Source: Ascochyta rabiei
Lineage: Eukaryota > Ascomycota > Dothideomycetes > Pleosporales > Didymellaceae
Assembly: GCF_004011695.2 (NCBI RefSeq)
Contig: NC_082408.1
Location: forward strand, 47,501-111,500
Length of the DNA stretch: 64,000 nucleotides
Reading direction: 5' to 3'
Shown here: positions 45,101-55,402 of the stretch, piece after piece
How the letters are laid out: every line of letters begins with the position of its first letter
How positions within the stretch are numbered: position 1 is the stretch's first letter
Made by a program: the position numbers and the translations under genes
The notes under the pieces: model-generated
The model's input: the letters and a program-made list of their open reading frames with translations, nothing else
What the model was told of the DNA's origin: nothing
The model's database searches: none

Positions 45101-48100
45101 AGGCGTAAATAATATTAAATTTTAAGAATATAGTTGCCTAGTTAAGTTATGCTATAGTTTTGCAGAAAAATAGAATAGGATATTAGTCCTTAATAGTAGC
45201 GTTGTTAAGCTCCTAGTAATCTACACAGACTCGCAGGCCCCCCCTAGGTTTAGCAACAATAAGCAGGTTATTTTAAGCAGGGGAGTTGCAGCGTTTAATA
45301 AAACCTTATGCCTTATTTTCCTTAATATAGTGTTTAATAGGTTCTATTTGCTGTCTAGAGAAAGGTTAAAGGCAATAATTAGGAGGGTTTGTACCTAGGT
45401 TAAGCTTTATTTTATAGTTAAAGTTACTGTAGTTAGAGAGAGTTTTAGCAGCTTCCCTATTAAATGTTAGAATAAAGTCAGCATATCCCTTTAGTTCTTT
45501 AGAGGTAAGTAAGTTAGAAAGGGGCAGGTCCTGGCTAAGTTAGAAGAATTTGTTAAAATTAGTATCTACTAAAGCGCGTTTAGCAGTTGTAGCTTAGAGT
45601 CTTTATAGCAAGATAAGGGAGTAATTAGTACATTTCCTATATAGTCTTACTATAGAAGCTAATATAATATAGATATTATATATCTTTTATGCTATATAAG
45701 TATAAGGTAATCTAGGAAGTATAAATTTAGGTTAAGTAGATTGCCCTTTGTAGTAGTTGCTGGAACTAGGTTCTAATAGTAGCGGGGGCTTAGTATCTAG
45801 CAGGGAACCTTCGTAAAGTAGGGCAGGGGTTTAAGTAGTTAAGTTGCAGTGCTGTAAACAATACTTGTCTACAAAGGTAATAGAGCAGTTTTGCTAGGAA
45901 ATAGTAGGGTTATAAATAGCCCTCTACCTAAATCTAAGAATTATATAAAAAGATCTATAATTGTTTACAATATAGGCGCTAGTACACTTAAGGTGTAAGT
46001 TAATTTTAAGGTAGAACTCTACTTAATGTATAATAGTTTCTGCAGGTTTGCTGTTGTATCCCTAACAGACAATAGGTATTATTAGAGGAATAAGCTAAAT
46101 AGCGCCTGTTTTCTCTAAGAAGGCGTTAGAGATAAAGCTGGTGTTAGTGCTATTGTCTGCTAGTGTGCAGACACTGTAAGGGGCGTTTTTATTACAGCCT
46201 AAGGAAGCCTAGAAAGCTAATTAGCTGCCTGTTTAAACAGGTTTCTTAGTAGTTGTCTAGGTAGTATTAACCTAACAAATAATTAAGCTAGCCTTAGTAG
46301 TGTCTAAATAGGGTATAAAGGGGTTAGTAGAGCGCACTTATTAGGAAACAGTCCTTAGGTAGTAACTATTATCTAAGGTACCTAGTTTTCTAAATTAGAT
46401 GCGTACTTGTCTAAGGAGTTAAATTCATTATCTTTACTATCTAATAGTAGGAATTAGTCTGTAGAGATATGTTAGTTTATAGTAGAGTCCTTAGGTGCAG
46501 CTGCTGGTGCAGCATAGGTCTTAGGCTTAGAAGGAGCAGGGCATTAATTTGCTTTATAACCCTTAGTTCTACAGTTAAAACATATAAATGTATTAGTTAT
46601 AAAACTAGTCTTCTTAGGTTAATACTAGTAGGTATCTTTGTTCTCTTAGCCTAGTGCAGGTTGCGGAACAGCAGGCAACCCTAGGGAGATAGTAGTAGTG
46701 TTTTCGCAAGTAGCCTAACAGTTGCAAGGACTAAAACAATTCTGCCTATCTCCTAGGATATCCTTGTTATTAACCTTAGAAGGAATATAAGCGTGGTTGT
46801 AGAAGAAGGTGTTAAGCTAGTTATAGTAGTTACGTAGCCTAGACAGTAATTTATTATAAGCTACGTTAGCTATCTGTTGCTGCGCAAAATTAGGGAGTTT
46901 AGTCTGCAGCCTATAGTAATGTGTTTCTAGTATCTAGTTAAGCTGCTAAGCAAAATATTCTATCTTAGTATAGAAGACTAAAAACGCTATAGCAACATTA
47001 GCAATTTCTAGGCTAGGGTATTGTGGGAATGTAAACAGGTTAAAGGCTTATTTAGCTAAACTATAGATATCCTTATCTCTATAAACTTCCTATAGACAAT
47101 AGATACAATCTATAGGGTTAGAGTAGTAGTAGGTAAAACTAAAGAGATCCTGTAGAAGAGCGTAGGCAGGTTCTTTAGTGTAGATTAAGAAGAAATCAGC
47201 CTAGTCTACAGGATGTTAATAGTTCTAACTATTAGCGCGTATAAAGTGTAAGCAGTTAAATAACTAATTATTAAAGTTGTCTTTAGGGCTTACAAAATAG
47301 GACAGTTTCTTTATAGCCTTATCTAGTTAGTTGTTGTACTAGTCTAAGAACTAAAGGAATTAATAGGCGCTGGCTAGAGTAGAAGTTAGGGCAACTAGGG
47401 TAGTGCTCTCTGGTGGCGTGTATGTAGAAGGCGCCTTAACCTATGTTAGAGGGGTATAGAATTAGTCTATTATAGTAGGTACGTTATTATAAAGTAATAA
47501 CTGTAACAGTATACTAGTATAGGTGCCTACTAAGCCTAGTGTTTTAGGCTTAGGGATATTAGAGGACTGCTAAGCTAATTAAAGGAGGTGTCTAAAGCAG
47601 GAGGGGGGTTAGTTAGTAGTGTTATTGGCCTAGCCTCCTAGATATTCCTGTGCTAAGCCTTAATTAGCTTTTAGCTTAAGCTGTTAGTAATACTAAGCAA
47701 GTTAAGTAGATTGCTGCTAATGCTAAGTAAACTTAGCTTAAAAGTTGTTTAGTTAAGAGGCTATCTAATTATTATAGTTAATTAGTTAGAAGTAAAAGTG
47801 CTTAGCCTAATCTAGCTTAAGTTGCTTATTATTTAGTTGCTGGGATAGCGCATATAGACTACTATTAACCTTACTAAGAAGTCCTAGAAGGAAGGTAGAG
47901 AGTATAGAGTATTATCTGTAGGTAAGGTGCATAAAATACCTATCTAGATAGTTATTAGACATCAAAGGTAGCCCTAGATTCTAGACAAGAGGATTAAGGG
48001 ACTAGAAGTTAAAATCTGTAAGTAGTGTAATAAGAAACTCTAAAGGTTAGTTACCTAGGCTAAAGTATTTAACTAGGAAGTGTTTAACTATAGTAGTAGG

Positions 48101-48637
48101 AAGGTGCTAAAACTGTTAGGAGAGACTGTTGTTTAAAGGGACCTAGGAGGACATAGCGCGTAAAGAGTCCTTGTAGCAAAACTATAGAGCTAGGGTAGAG
48201 GTGTCCTACTAGCTAGCGTAAGTAGATTCTTCCTATAGCCCTAGAGTAGCGCTAGTAAGTTTCTATAGGGAAGCCTGTCCCTAAGGGGAGTAGGAAGTAG
48301 GCTGGTGGATTTCTGTAACAGTATCCTCTGTTTTAATAGTAGCTTGCTTGTCTTTTTGTGTCTAAGACTTTAGTTAATTAGCAGATAAAGCAGATAGGCT
48401 ACTACGTCTAATAAAGGTTTCTAAGGTAGCAGCTTTCTTATATGTCTTGTAGCTAAAGTCTTATATATAATTAGAAATAGCACTTCTACCCTAATAATTA
48501 AAGGACTTAGGATCTATAGGGGTTTCTAGGTGGCATAGGCAAGACTTGTTGCAAGAAGTCTTCTTTATAGAAGTAGAAGAAGGCTAGGAGGGTAGCATAG
48601 AGTTAGGCTTAATATTATCCTTATTAGTTAGTAATAT
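42200..48637 (-). pseudogene. gypsy A-3 gag and pol, dense RIP stops, gag start lost
   Basis: Minus strand. The codon matching the gag ATG of A-1 and A-2 is ATA (plus-strand TAT at 48635-48637), a TpG-to-TpA change that removes the start. The reverse transcriptase, RNase H, integrase and chromodomain-like regions follow in the order of A-1, down to about 42200. Leader minisatellite remnants lie at about 48885-48990. Frames at 46469-46654 and 34258-34443 are antisense shadows of gag in A-3 and A-2. Confidence 0.85.
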
Positions 48638-49490
48638 AGCTGTAATATGTAAAGATTTTAGTAGAAGTTAAAGGGTTATGTCTGTAAAGGTAGGTGTAGT
48701 AGTAGTAGGTAGTTAGAGGAGAAGTAGAGTACCTAGTGCATTTCAGTAGTAGTAGGGCCTAGATATTTTGTAGTAAAAGTACTATATATAAGTAAAAGAC
48801 AAATTCTAGTAAAAGAGCTATATGTTAGTAAAAGACAAAGAAGTAAGTATTTTTTAAAAAAAAGGGGTAGGGGATACTTAGGGGCGCTGGACCTCTTAGA
48901 AGGCGCCTAGTAGATTAAAAAAAATAGGTACTAGACTGCTTAAAAGGTGCTAAAGGGAGGCGCTGGACTACTTAAAAGGCGCTGGTTAGTTAGGGGGTAA
49001 AAGAAAAGGCTAGTACTCTAGAGCCTAAAAAAAAGTAACAATTTAGCCTACTAAATGTTAAAGATAGGTAATCTGTACTTAGAAGACGTACAGGGGAGGC
49101 TAATTTGTACTTAAAAACAGGCACTTACTACCTGCGCTAGTTAGGGGTAGAGACTAAGAAAAGAACTCTAAATAGGGCTAATACTTAGTAAAGAGATAGC
49201 ACACTAGACTAAAACTTTAGTGTAACCTTAAGCAGTAGTAGCTAACTACTAGCTTAACAAAGGCAGAAGCCTAAGAGAAAGCTGAAATTTTTTAGCTGTT
49301 AGGTCTGCTATTATGTAAGGTAGACTTTATAAGCATAAAAGTAGTAATCTAGTAAACTAATAGATTTAAAAGAAGAGTAAACAAAATAGCAGACAGCGAG
49401 CTATAAGAGGGTGGAGAGAGAGGCCTACTTATAGTAGTAAGGCCTTTGCTCTCTATAAGTAAAAGTAAAGGTAAGTAAAGAAAGGTTCTA

Positions 49491-50839
49491 CAGTCGCGCG
49501 TTAAAAGTTGGTTCCGCGCTAGCGTCCCTCCAACGCGTCAACCCAGCCACCTATACTTTTTGACCACCTACAACTTCACCACTACCACTCCGTTTCCCTT
49601 ACTTTCTTGACTATTAGATGTAGAAACGCCGTCGCTTAAATTCTGTAGAGCAGGATTAGGCAATTAGGTAGCTACACGCAGGTGCAGGTACCTATAAAGT
49701 TACTAGTTACTTTAGCTGTTGTAAGCGTACTATCTAAAATCTTTACAAACGTTTTAACACTACAGGAACTACACGTAATAGACCTTACTTAGGTAGACCT
49801 AAGATACTATCTAATACGCAGAAGAAGCTCCTACACTGCGCAACGCAAAAGAATCCCTAGATTACCTACTCTAAGCTGGCTAAAGTCGCCTAGATTATCC
49901 TACCTAACAACACTACTACCTACAAGCTAAGTAAGTTAACTATCTATTACGCACTTAAGTAATACTATATAACCTGTTAGAGGAGTAAAAAGAGGCCTAA
50001 ACTTACTTGTAGACATGCTCTCTAGCGTCTTTAGTTTGCTTAAAAGCATTAGACGTTTAATTAGCGTTAGCACACAGTTAAGTTTAGTAATAAGTGCTCT
50101 GTTTAGAAGGGCTCTGGCTATAAACAGCAGTGGGTGTTTTGCTACAACAATAAGAGATAGAAGCTAAGGATAATTACTAGGATCTCTACTAGTTGTCTAC
50201 CTGCTTAGATAGTGTAGGGAGCTATATGGCTAGATACACAGGGTAGACTACAGCGGAGTCCACTTATTATTATAGAGAGGGATCCTAATACTCTACGTAG
50301 TAGCTAGAGCAGCTAAAGTTACATTAAAACACTTAAGTAAGGTCTCTTACCTTACTATTATAAGTCTTAGTTTTTTATACAGGATAACGCGCGTATACAC
50401 ACCTCCTACGCTTTACAGACGTTTATAGTAGATTACAACATTACAACTCTCCTATAGCTAGCTTACTTACCTAATCTTAACCTAATTAAACACCTCTAGT
50501 AGCGCCTTAAACAGATAATGTATAAGCTCTACCTACAGTTTAACAACTATAGCAGGGCAGAAGAGCATTAGGATAAGTTTTGTAAGGCGTTAGAGAAGTG
50601 CTAGCGTTATATCCTAAACTTACTTATTAAGAAACTTATTAGTAGTATGCTAGCACGCCTAAGTGCCTACAGGAAGGTAAAAGGCTAGCAAACAAAATAC
50701 TAGTATAGAACAGTACAACCTTAAAATTTAGAGCGTTTTAACTATGTGTAGCTATCTTAATTGCCTTATAAAGTAGGGTAGTAGGCGTGGTAATAATGCG
50801 GGGATTCGCTTAGTGGAACTAACTTTTAACGTAGTACTG
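49491..50839 (+). mobile_element. Tc1/mariner-type DNA transposon in the LTR of gypsy A-3
   Basis: 1349 bp flanked by TA at 49489-49490 and 50840-50841. Ends are CAGTCGCGCGTTAAAAGTTGG and, inverted, CAGTACTACGTTAAAAGTTAG, so the inverted repeat is about 30 bp with RIP-type mismatches. The host LTR joins cleanly when it is removed. The younger age relative to A-3 follows from nesting. Confidence 0.94.
49618..50703 (+). pseudogene. Tc1-type DD34E transposase, RIP stops and dead active site
   Basis: ATG 49618 opens a single frame of about 361 codons to TAG 50701, interrupted by several TAG/TAA. The N-terminus has a helix-turn-helix-like stretch (KVTSYFSCCKRTIQNLYKRF). The second catalytic Asp is kept as Asp 256 in FIQDNARIHTS. 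The Glu expected 35 residues on is Lys 291 (LIKHLQQRLK), and the first Asp, near residues 177-178, reads Asn. The 34-residue gap is diagnostic of the Tc1 branch. Glu to Lys and Asp to Asn are both G-to-A changes. Not functional. Confidence 0.9.
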
Positions 50840-50919
50840 TACTAGGTTTGATGGAATCTGCTAGTAGGTTGTGACACATACTAGTGGGTTACCATCTTAC
50901 CTTAGCAGAAGTCCTAACA

Positions 50920-51411
50920 ATTCCTAAGCCTAGCTTAGTTCTGTACTGCTGGTATGTGTAGACTTTTTACTGCAAGTCCTAATAGAATCCTAAGCCTAGC
51001 TTAGTTTTGTACTGTTAGTGTTAGATCTGTCTAACGCCTTTTACTCTATACTATTTTCTAGGCCTACTGCTAAGTATATAACTGCTTGCTAGGCCTGTCC
51101 TATAAACTATGTTACAACTACATAAAAGACATTATAAAGGAGATACTGTTTTTCACGTACTGTTTATTAATATTTTATTAAGTACTAGCTATAGTAGCTT
51201 TAGCCTTTTTAAGGCTAAGGCTTATAGGTGTTTAAGTTGCATATTAGTTGCTATTTTGTAGGTAAGAATATTGCTTAATACAAGAAGGTTGTTATCTTTA
51301 ATAGCAAGCCCTAATGGCTTGCTGAGATTATCTGATATACCCTCCTGACAATTACGTGCCTCTAATCCCTAATGGCCCTTTAAGCCCTTGCTAGTCAACC
51401 TTGTACTTTTT
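50920..51411. other. Host DNA between gypsy A-3 and the A-4 fragment
   Basis: No gene. It starts with two copies of a roughly 67-bp direct repeat holding GTAGACTTTTTACTGCAAGT and CTAAGCCTAGCTTAGTT; A-3 inserted in the first copy. A perfect 8-bp-stem hairpin (AGCAAGCC at 51303-51310 and GGCTTGCT at 51316-51323) lies in a less mutated stretch. The rest is RIPed AT-rich sequence that I do not recognise. Confidence 0.5.
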
Positions 51412-51798
51412 ACTCCACCACACTATATCTTCTTTTCCTTTATTTTTCTTTTACTCTTACTTAAAACTATTAGTATTAGACTCTTACAGTTACTTGTACA
51501 CAGACTTTAGCTTAAGAGACTTTGCTATTTATAAGGAGGGGCACGTGTTAGGACTTCTACTAAGGTAAGATAGTAACCTACTAGTATATGTTACAACCTA
51601 CTAGCAGATTCCATTAAACCTAGTAGAACCTTCCTTTACTTACCTTTACTTTTACTTGTAGAGAGTATAGGCCTTACTACTATAAGTAGGTCTCTCTCTA
51701 TCCTCTTGTCGCTTACTGTCTGCTATTTTGTTTATTCCTCTTTTAAATCTATTAGTTTACCAGATCGCTACTTTTATGCTTGTAAAGTCTGCCTTATA
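51412..51798 (+). mobile_element. gypsy A-4: 3' end fragment with LTR
   Basis: The last 130 bp of the family A internal region, including TATAAGGAGGGGCACG, is followed by a 3' LTR at 51546-51798 (253 bp, terminal CA mutated to TA). The rest of the element is missing. The junction at about 51412 is abrupt. Confidence 0.88.
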
Positions 51799-51941
51799 CT
51801 ACCCTACCTCTACCCCTACCCTATATAGACCCTACCCTACTCCTACCCTCTTAGTAAGGAATTAGTGTAGGTAGGGGGTAGGGTAGGGGTACATCACGTG
51901 ATGTACCCCTACCCTACTCTACCTTTACCCTTTTGCCACTG
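51799..51941. repeat. C-rich CCCTACC tract with a perfect 40-bp palindrome
   Basis: Repeated CCCTACC and GGTAGGG runs flank a perfect inverted repeat at 51878-51917 whose halves, GTAGGGTAGGGGTACATCAC and its complement, meet at CACGTG. Beyond it the tract ends in TTTTGCCACTG (51931-51941), whose complement CAGTGGCAAAA looks like the end of a hAT-type transposon. It may be one end of a hAT or a derived MITE. No transposase is visible. The heptads differ from the fungal telomere unit TTAGGG. Confidence 0.6.
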
Positions 51942-52220
51942 TATACAGAAGGTAATATAATAGGGGTTATTAGTGTTAATAATTGTGTAAGTTTTTTAAA
52001 CCCCTTATAGTGTACTTTAGCTGTTTAAACTAATTAGTAGAAGTTCTAATATTAACAGGTGTATAGAGAATTATTCAGTGTATATTATGTAACTCTTACT
52101 TTAATAGAAATAGATAGCAGTAGTAGGCTTCTGCTTAGTGCAGTGTTAAAAAAATTACACTTTAAATTAGAGTTACACTAAAGCAATTCCTATTTTTTCT
52201 TAGACGCTCTACTAACGCGT
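51942..52220. other. AT-rich RIPed edge of the repeat block
   Basis: No gene is seen. TA-rich sequence like the repeats to the left gives way, over a few tens of bases near 52200-52250, to GC-balanced DNA. Confidence 0.5.
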
Positions 52221-53148
52221 TGCCTGCTAATTATGTTAGCAGCAGGTGATTAGTCGAGATAGTTGCAGATGGTCTAAGACAGATTCAGACAGTACTAATA
52301 ACGCTAGCGTCGCAAAGAACGGAGCGTCTGATTCATGAGATAACTTCACATAAGCCGAGCTAGGATGCTACAATTAATACAACATACACCCCCTTTCTTG
52401 ATTTTTCTGTCTACAATACCCGCACCCAACCGTGCGACACTCGGTATCACTCAATAGACTCGCAAAAAGACCCTATCTCGTGGGCTCGTCGATACGGGAC
52501 GTTGCAGGCATCGTCCGATAGCGATGGGCTAACCAGGAAGCCCATCAGTGACTGTATTGTGTATGTTGTGACCATTATATTCAAAGGGGTGTCTGGGCTC
52601 CGTCGTCGCGTCTTGCACTGCTGTGTCGTGGCTAGATAGCTGCCGCTGCATTCAGTGGACGTGTCATGTTAAGTAGCTTGCTCGCAGATTTTGGTCGTCT
52701 GTGTCTGCCAGGGCCGCAACAGCGACTCTACATGTGCCAAACCGACGCGGGGGGACGCGTGATGGCCTGTAGAGACCATTGCGATTGCGGCCGCTGGCAG
52801 ATATTTTTGAGGCTGTTGTGATGGGTGATGCCAAAAATTGATTTCCCGCTGTTTGTCGTGTTACGTTTCTGCTGCGAGCACAGCGTCAAATTGGTTACGG
52901 TAGCGCACACAGACGTCTAAGCACGCTACGGCATGCCAAGAGTAGCCAAAGCTCTATGCCCGGAGCCCACCTTCCGGAGCGTTCCCGTGTTAGTGTGGCT
53001 AGCGCGTTGAGCACGTAGCTCTCGGCTACAACGGCCCATTCATTTCGAATCACAACAACAATCCCTCAATGACCGTTCCTCCCTATTGCTTCGCCCGTGC
53101 TGCATCTCCCTTTGATCTTACCTATATCCCACCTGATTTCATTCTCAC
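52221..53148. other. GC-balanced sequence upstream of the gene at 53149
   Basis: No convincing gene. CpA and CpG are at ordinary levels. A small hairpin, GATGGGCT and AGCCCATC, lies at about 52523-52548. The pyrimidine-rich, CAACAACAAT-containing stretch at 53050-53070 would suit a fungal 5' leader. A 60-codon frame at 52728-52910 on the minus strand has no supporting features. Confidence 0.4.
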
Positions 53149-54655
53149 ATGCTGGGAAAGCGCGCGCGTTCGACTAGGTCCGCAAATCACTCCGAGGGTA
53201 CACTCGAGGAGAGTCGACCTGCAAAACGACTGGTCCGCTCCAGTCAGGCTGCCGCTCCTTGTGCGAAAAGAGGCGATCCCTCTGTTCAATACTTCCCTCT
53301 ATGCCCCTGTTATATCAACGTCGCCCGCGATCCTCCTGCGTCCGCCGGATTTCCAAAGCGCCGTGCATGCTCCGTCGACACTCTTACCCCGCCGCGCCTG
53401 CGCAGCCCAAGTACTCACGCTCTTCCACGTGGACGAGCCCGCTCCCTTAACCGCATCCCATCTCCTCTGCGCCTCACACGAGAGAACCTACGCTGTTTCG
53501 AAGATAGCACGCAGTCACCTGTAATGTCTATCCCTCGAAATCCGTCCCCAACGCGAAAAGATACTGCTATCACCGATAAGAAGCAATTGGCAGCGTACAA
53601 CATAACTGTCGACAAAGGAGTTGCTCTCCCCGAGGCGCTCGCTGACTTGGTGAAAACACTCCAGCGAGCGCGTGAGCAGAAGCCTTCACCCCATGCACAA
53701 GCAATTATAGACACCCGGAGGGCTGCGTCAGTAGAGAATGAGATCACCGCCCGGAAGATGATGGAGGAGCACATCCTTTTCCGGGGCGAGGGATATTCTG
53801 GCGGTGTCAAGGGCTTGACACTGAAGGATCAAGTGAATCTGATCAAAGATTACCTCCCGACGCCGCCGCGTGTCACTGTCCCGGAGCTATGGGGCTCGCT
53901 CGCGCGACCACAGCCAGATAGCTGCATCGGATATATCACGGCCACAGAGGCGACAGCGCACGCACCTGCGCTCGTCATGCCGTTCACCCGCGAAGAGGAC
54001 GACATGGCTGACTGGCACGTAATCCTCTCCAGTCCCAGTCTCCTCAGCTAACGCTAACTGTAGGTATAACGTTGTCCACAATGCCGATACACACTTTCCC
54101 TTCCTCACCGCTCAGTGGAAGGCCGCCATCTTTGGCGAGAACCAGGTCCATGCGTCCCTCCAGGCTGCCCGCGATGGTGCCCTTATCGTTACCTACATGC
54201 ACCAGTTCTACACGTTTGCATACCCCAATCGCAACCCCACGCAGCTCGAGACATGTCATCTCTCCTTAACTACTGAGGGTTACACAATCATACTTTGGAT
54301 ACACTGGCGGGAAGTGGACCCGGAAGATGGTGAAGTATACTTCCGGATGGAGGAAGTGGAGACGGCGCGTATGGGCAAGCTAAATGACCTTCTCGATATG
54401 CGGAGGATGCTTCACAACTATCTTGACTTTGCGTTCGGAGAAAGGTTAAGGTCAATCAAGGAAGCCCTTCCCGCGTTCTGGCCAAACCGTCCAAAGAGAA
54501 GGGTTAAGATGACCAAGTCCCGAAGTTCGACAACAACGTCAGGGTCGGAATTACGGTTCGATCTGCCGATAACGCCTTCAAGTAGTGTTGGAGAAAGCGC
54601 CAATAGGGATGCAGTACCGTCAAAAATGATGAAGCGCAAGCTGGCAGATGTGTGA
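53149..54655 (+). CDS. DUF7924-like fungal protein, with an apparent single-base frameshift
   Basis: The frame from ATG 53149 runs 300 codons to TAA 54049. A second frame, open from 54023, continues to TGA 54653. The two overlap at 54023-54048, so a one-base shift there joins them into about 500 residues. A candidate intron (54019-54063, GTAATC to TGTAG with GCTAAC branch) keeps the wrong phase. Residues 1-130 are basic and Ser/Pro/Arg-rich, likely disordered. The conserved part holds PELWGSLARPQPD, VHNADTHFPFLTAQWK, AARDGALIV, LWIHWREVDPEDGEVYFRM and NYLDFAFGERL. By recollection these resemble a widespread fungal family of unknown function (DUF7924). D-x(n)-QWK recalls a PD-(D/E)xK nuclease core, but that is inference. 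The tail (RPKRRVK, MMKRKLADV) is basic and possibly nuclear. No RIP-type stops occur. It is the only host-type gene in the window. Confidence 0.7.
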
Positions 54656-55139
54656 TGGAATAGAACGTTCATCTATCACTTCGCTGCCGGCTCGCTTAGC
54701 CGTGCATGACGGGCAACGACCTTGGACTCCTCTTAGCCGCCACAGTTGGCGCAGCGCACGCAGGCGGCCTGTTGCAAGCGTCTCCGAGAGGTGGCTTGTC
54801 GTTGCTGCATTGTTACTCCACTCCCAACACAGAACCGAGCTGCCCGGAGACGCCTCAATGCGCTCTTCACCATCCTCACTCGGCCAACCTAAAGTTGTAA
54901 TAGACAAGGTTAGTTAAGTGTGTGGGCGCCGGATGATGAGAAGTGCATCATAATGGGGGCGTGACTTGTCGAGGCTGTGCTAAACCTCCGCACGAGCACA
55001 ATCAGCTGCGTCTGCCTCAAGCCCGTTCGGACATCCTTACAGTACCAAGGACACGGCGCAGAGCACCAGCTACGGCTTGTAACAATTAGATCGCTATTTC
55101 ACCGTGTAGTTAATCGGGGCTTTACAGCTATTCGTCCTC
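54656..55139. other. Downstream region of the DUF7924-like gene
   Basis: GC-balanced sequence. Several overlapping frames of 60-95 codons on both strands (54620-54917) show no motifs. No gene can be supported. Confidence 0.4.
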
Positions 55140-55402
55140 TTCTCTATGCGCTTTTCTTAGATTGCACGCGCGAGACAGTAGGCTTAGATAGCTTAAGTAC
55201 TCGGGCTACTGCTTGCGTGTGCGCATAACAAAACACAATCTACGCTTGTGCCAAAGCTTGCTTCTAACTATTTGTTGCTTTTTTCGTAAATCTCAACCAA
55301 TTAGTTAACAAAGCAATCAAGTATTTCGCTCAGCTCCGCAAATCTTGTTTCCATTGTTTTCTTTGTCGGAGACTCCAAACTTGCAAAAATAAGTTCTGCC
55401 AT
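55140..55402 (-). pseudogene. Possible minus-strand coding remnant with a helical protein
   Basis: On the minus strand from an ATG at 55402, a frame reads MAELIFASLESPTKKTM, then METRFAELSEILDCFV. It continues past a TAA and a TAG (both Gln-to-stop type) through LVEIYEKSNK and LEASFGTSVDCVLLCAH. Composition suggests an amphipathic, Glu/Leu-rich protein such as a retroelement ORF1, but no family is recognised. An open frame in another phase (55330-55593, minus) overlaps it. Weakly supported. Confidence 0.25.

Larger units (their letters stand above)
41338..50919 (-). mobile_element. Ty3/gypsy retrotransposon A-3, minus strand, split by a Tc1/mariner element
   Basis: 255-bp LTRs (the right one in two pieces) have ATTCC duplicated at 41333-41337 and 50920-50924. 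Excluding the mariner and one TA, it is about 8.2 kb. Colinear with A-2 on the opposite strand and similarly heavily RIPed. Confidence 0.95.
49314..50919 (-). repeat. 5' LTR of gypsy A-3, interrupted by a Tc1/mariner insertion
   Basis: The two pieces 49314-49490 and 50842-50919 join at TA to make 255 bp, the exact family length. The left piece carries TGTAAGGTAGACTT, the right one ends GTCCTAACA. Confidence 0.93.

Noticed and set aside
51799..51930. Interstitial telomere
   Set aside because: The runs are CCCTACC and GGTAGGG with irregular spacing, not TTAGGG arrays, and they are organised around a palindrome.
53069..53810. Alternative frames overlapping the DUF7924-like gene (plus 53069-53524, minus 53415-53810, minus 53887-54108)
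   Set aside because: They have no conserved motifs, while the frame from 53149 carries the family-like segments.
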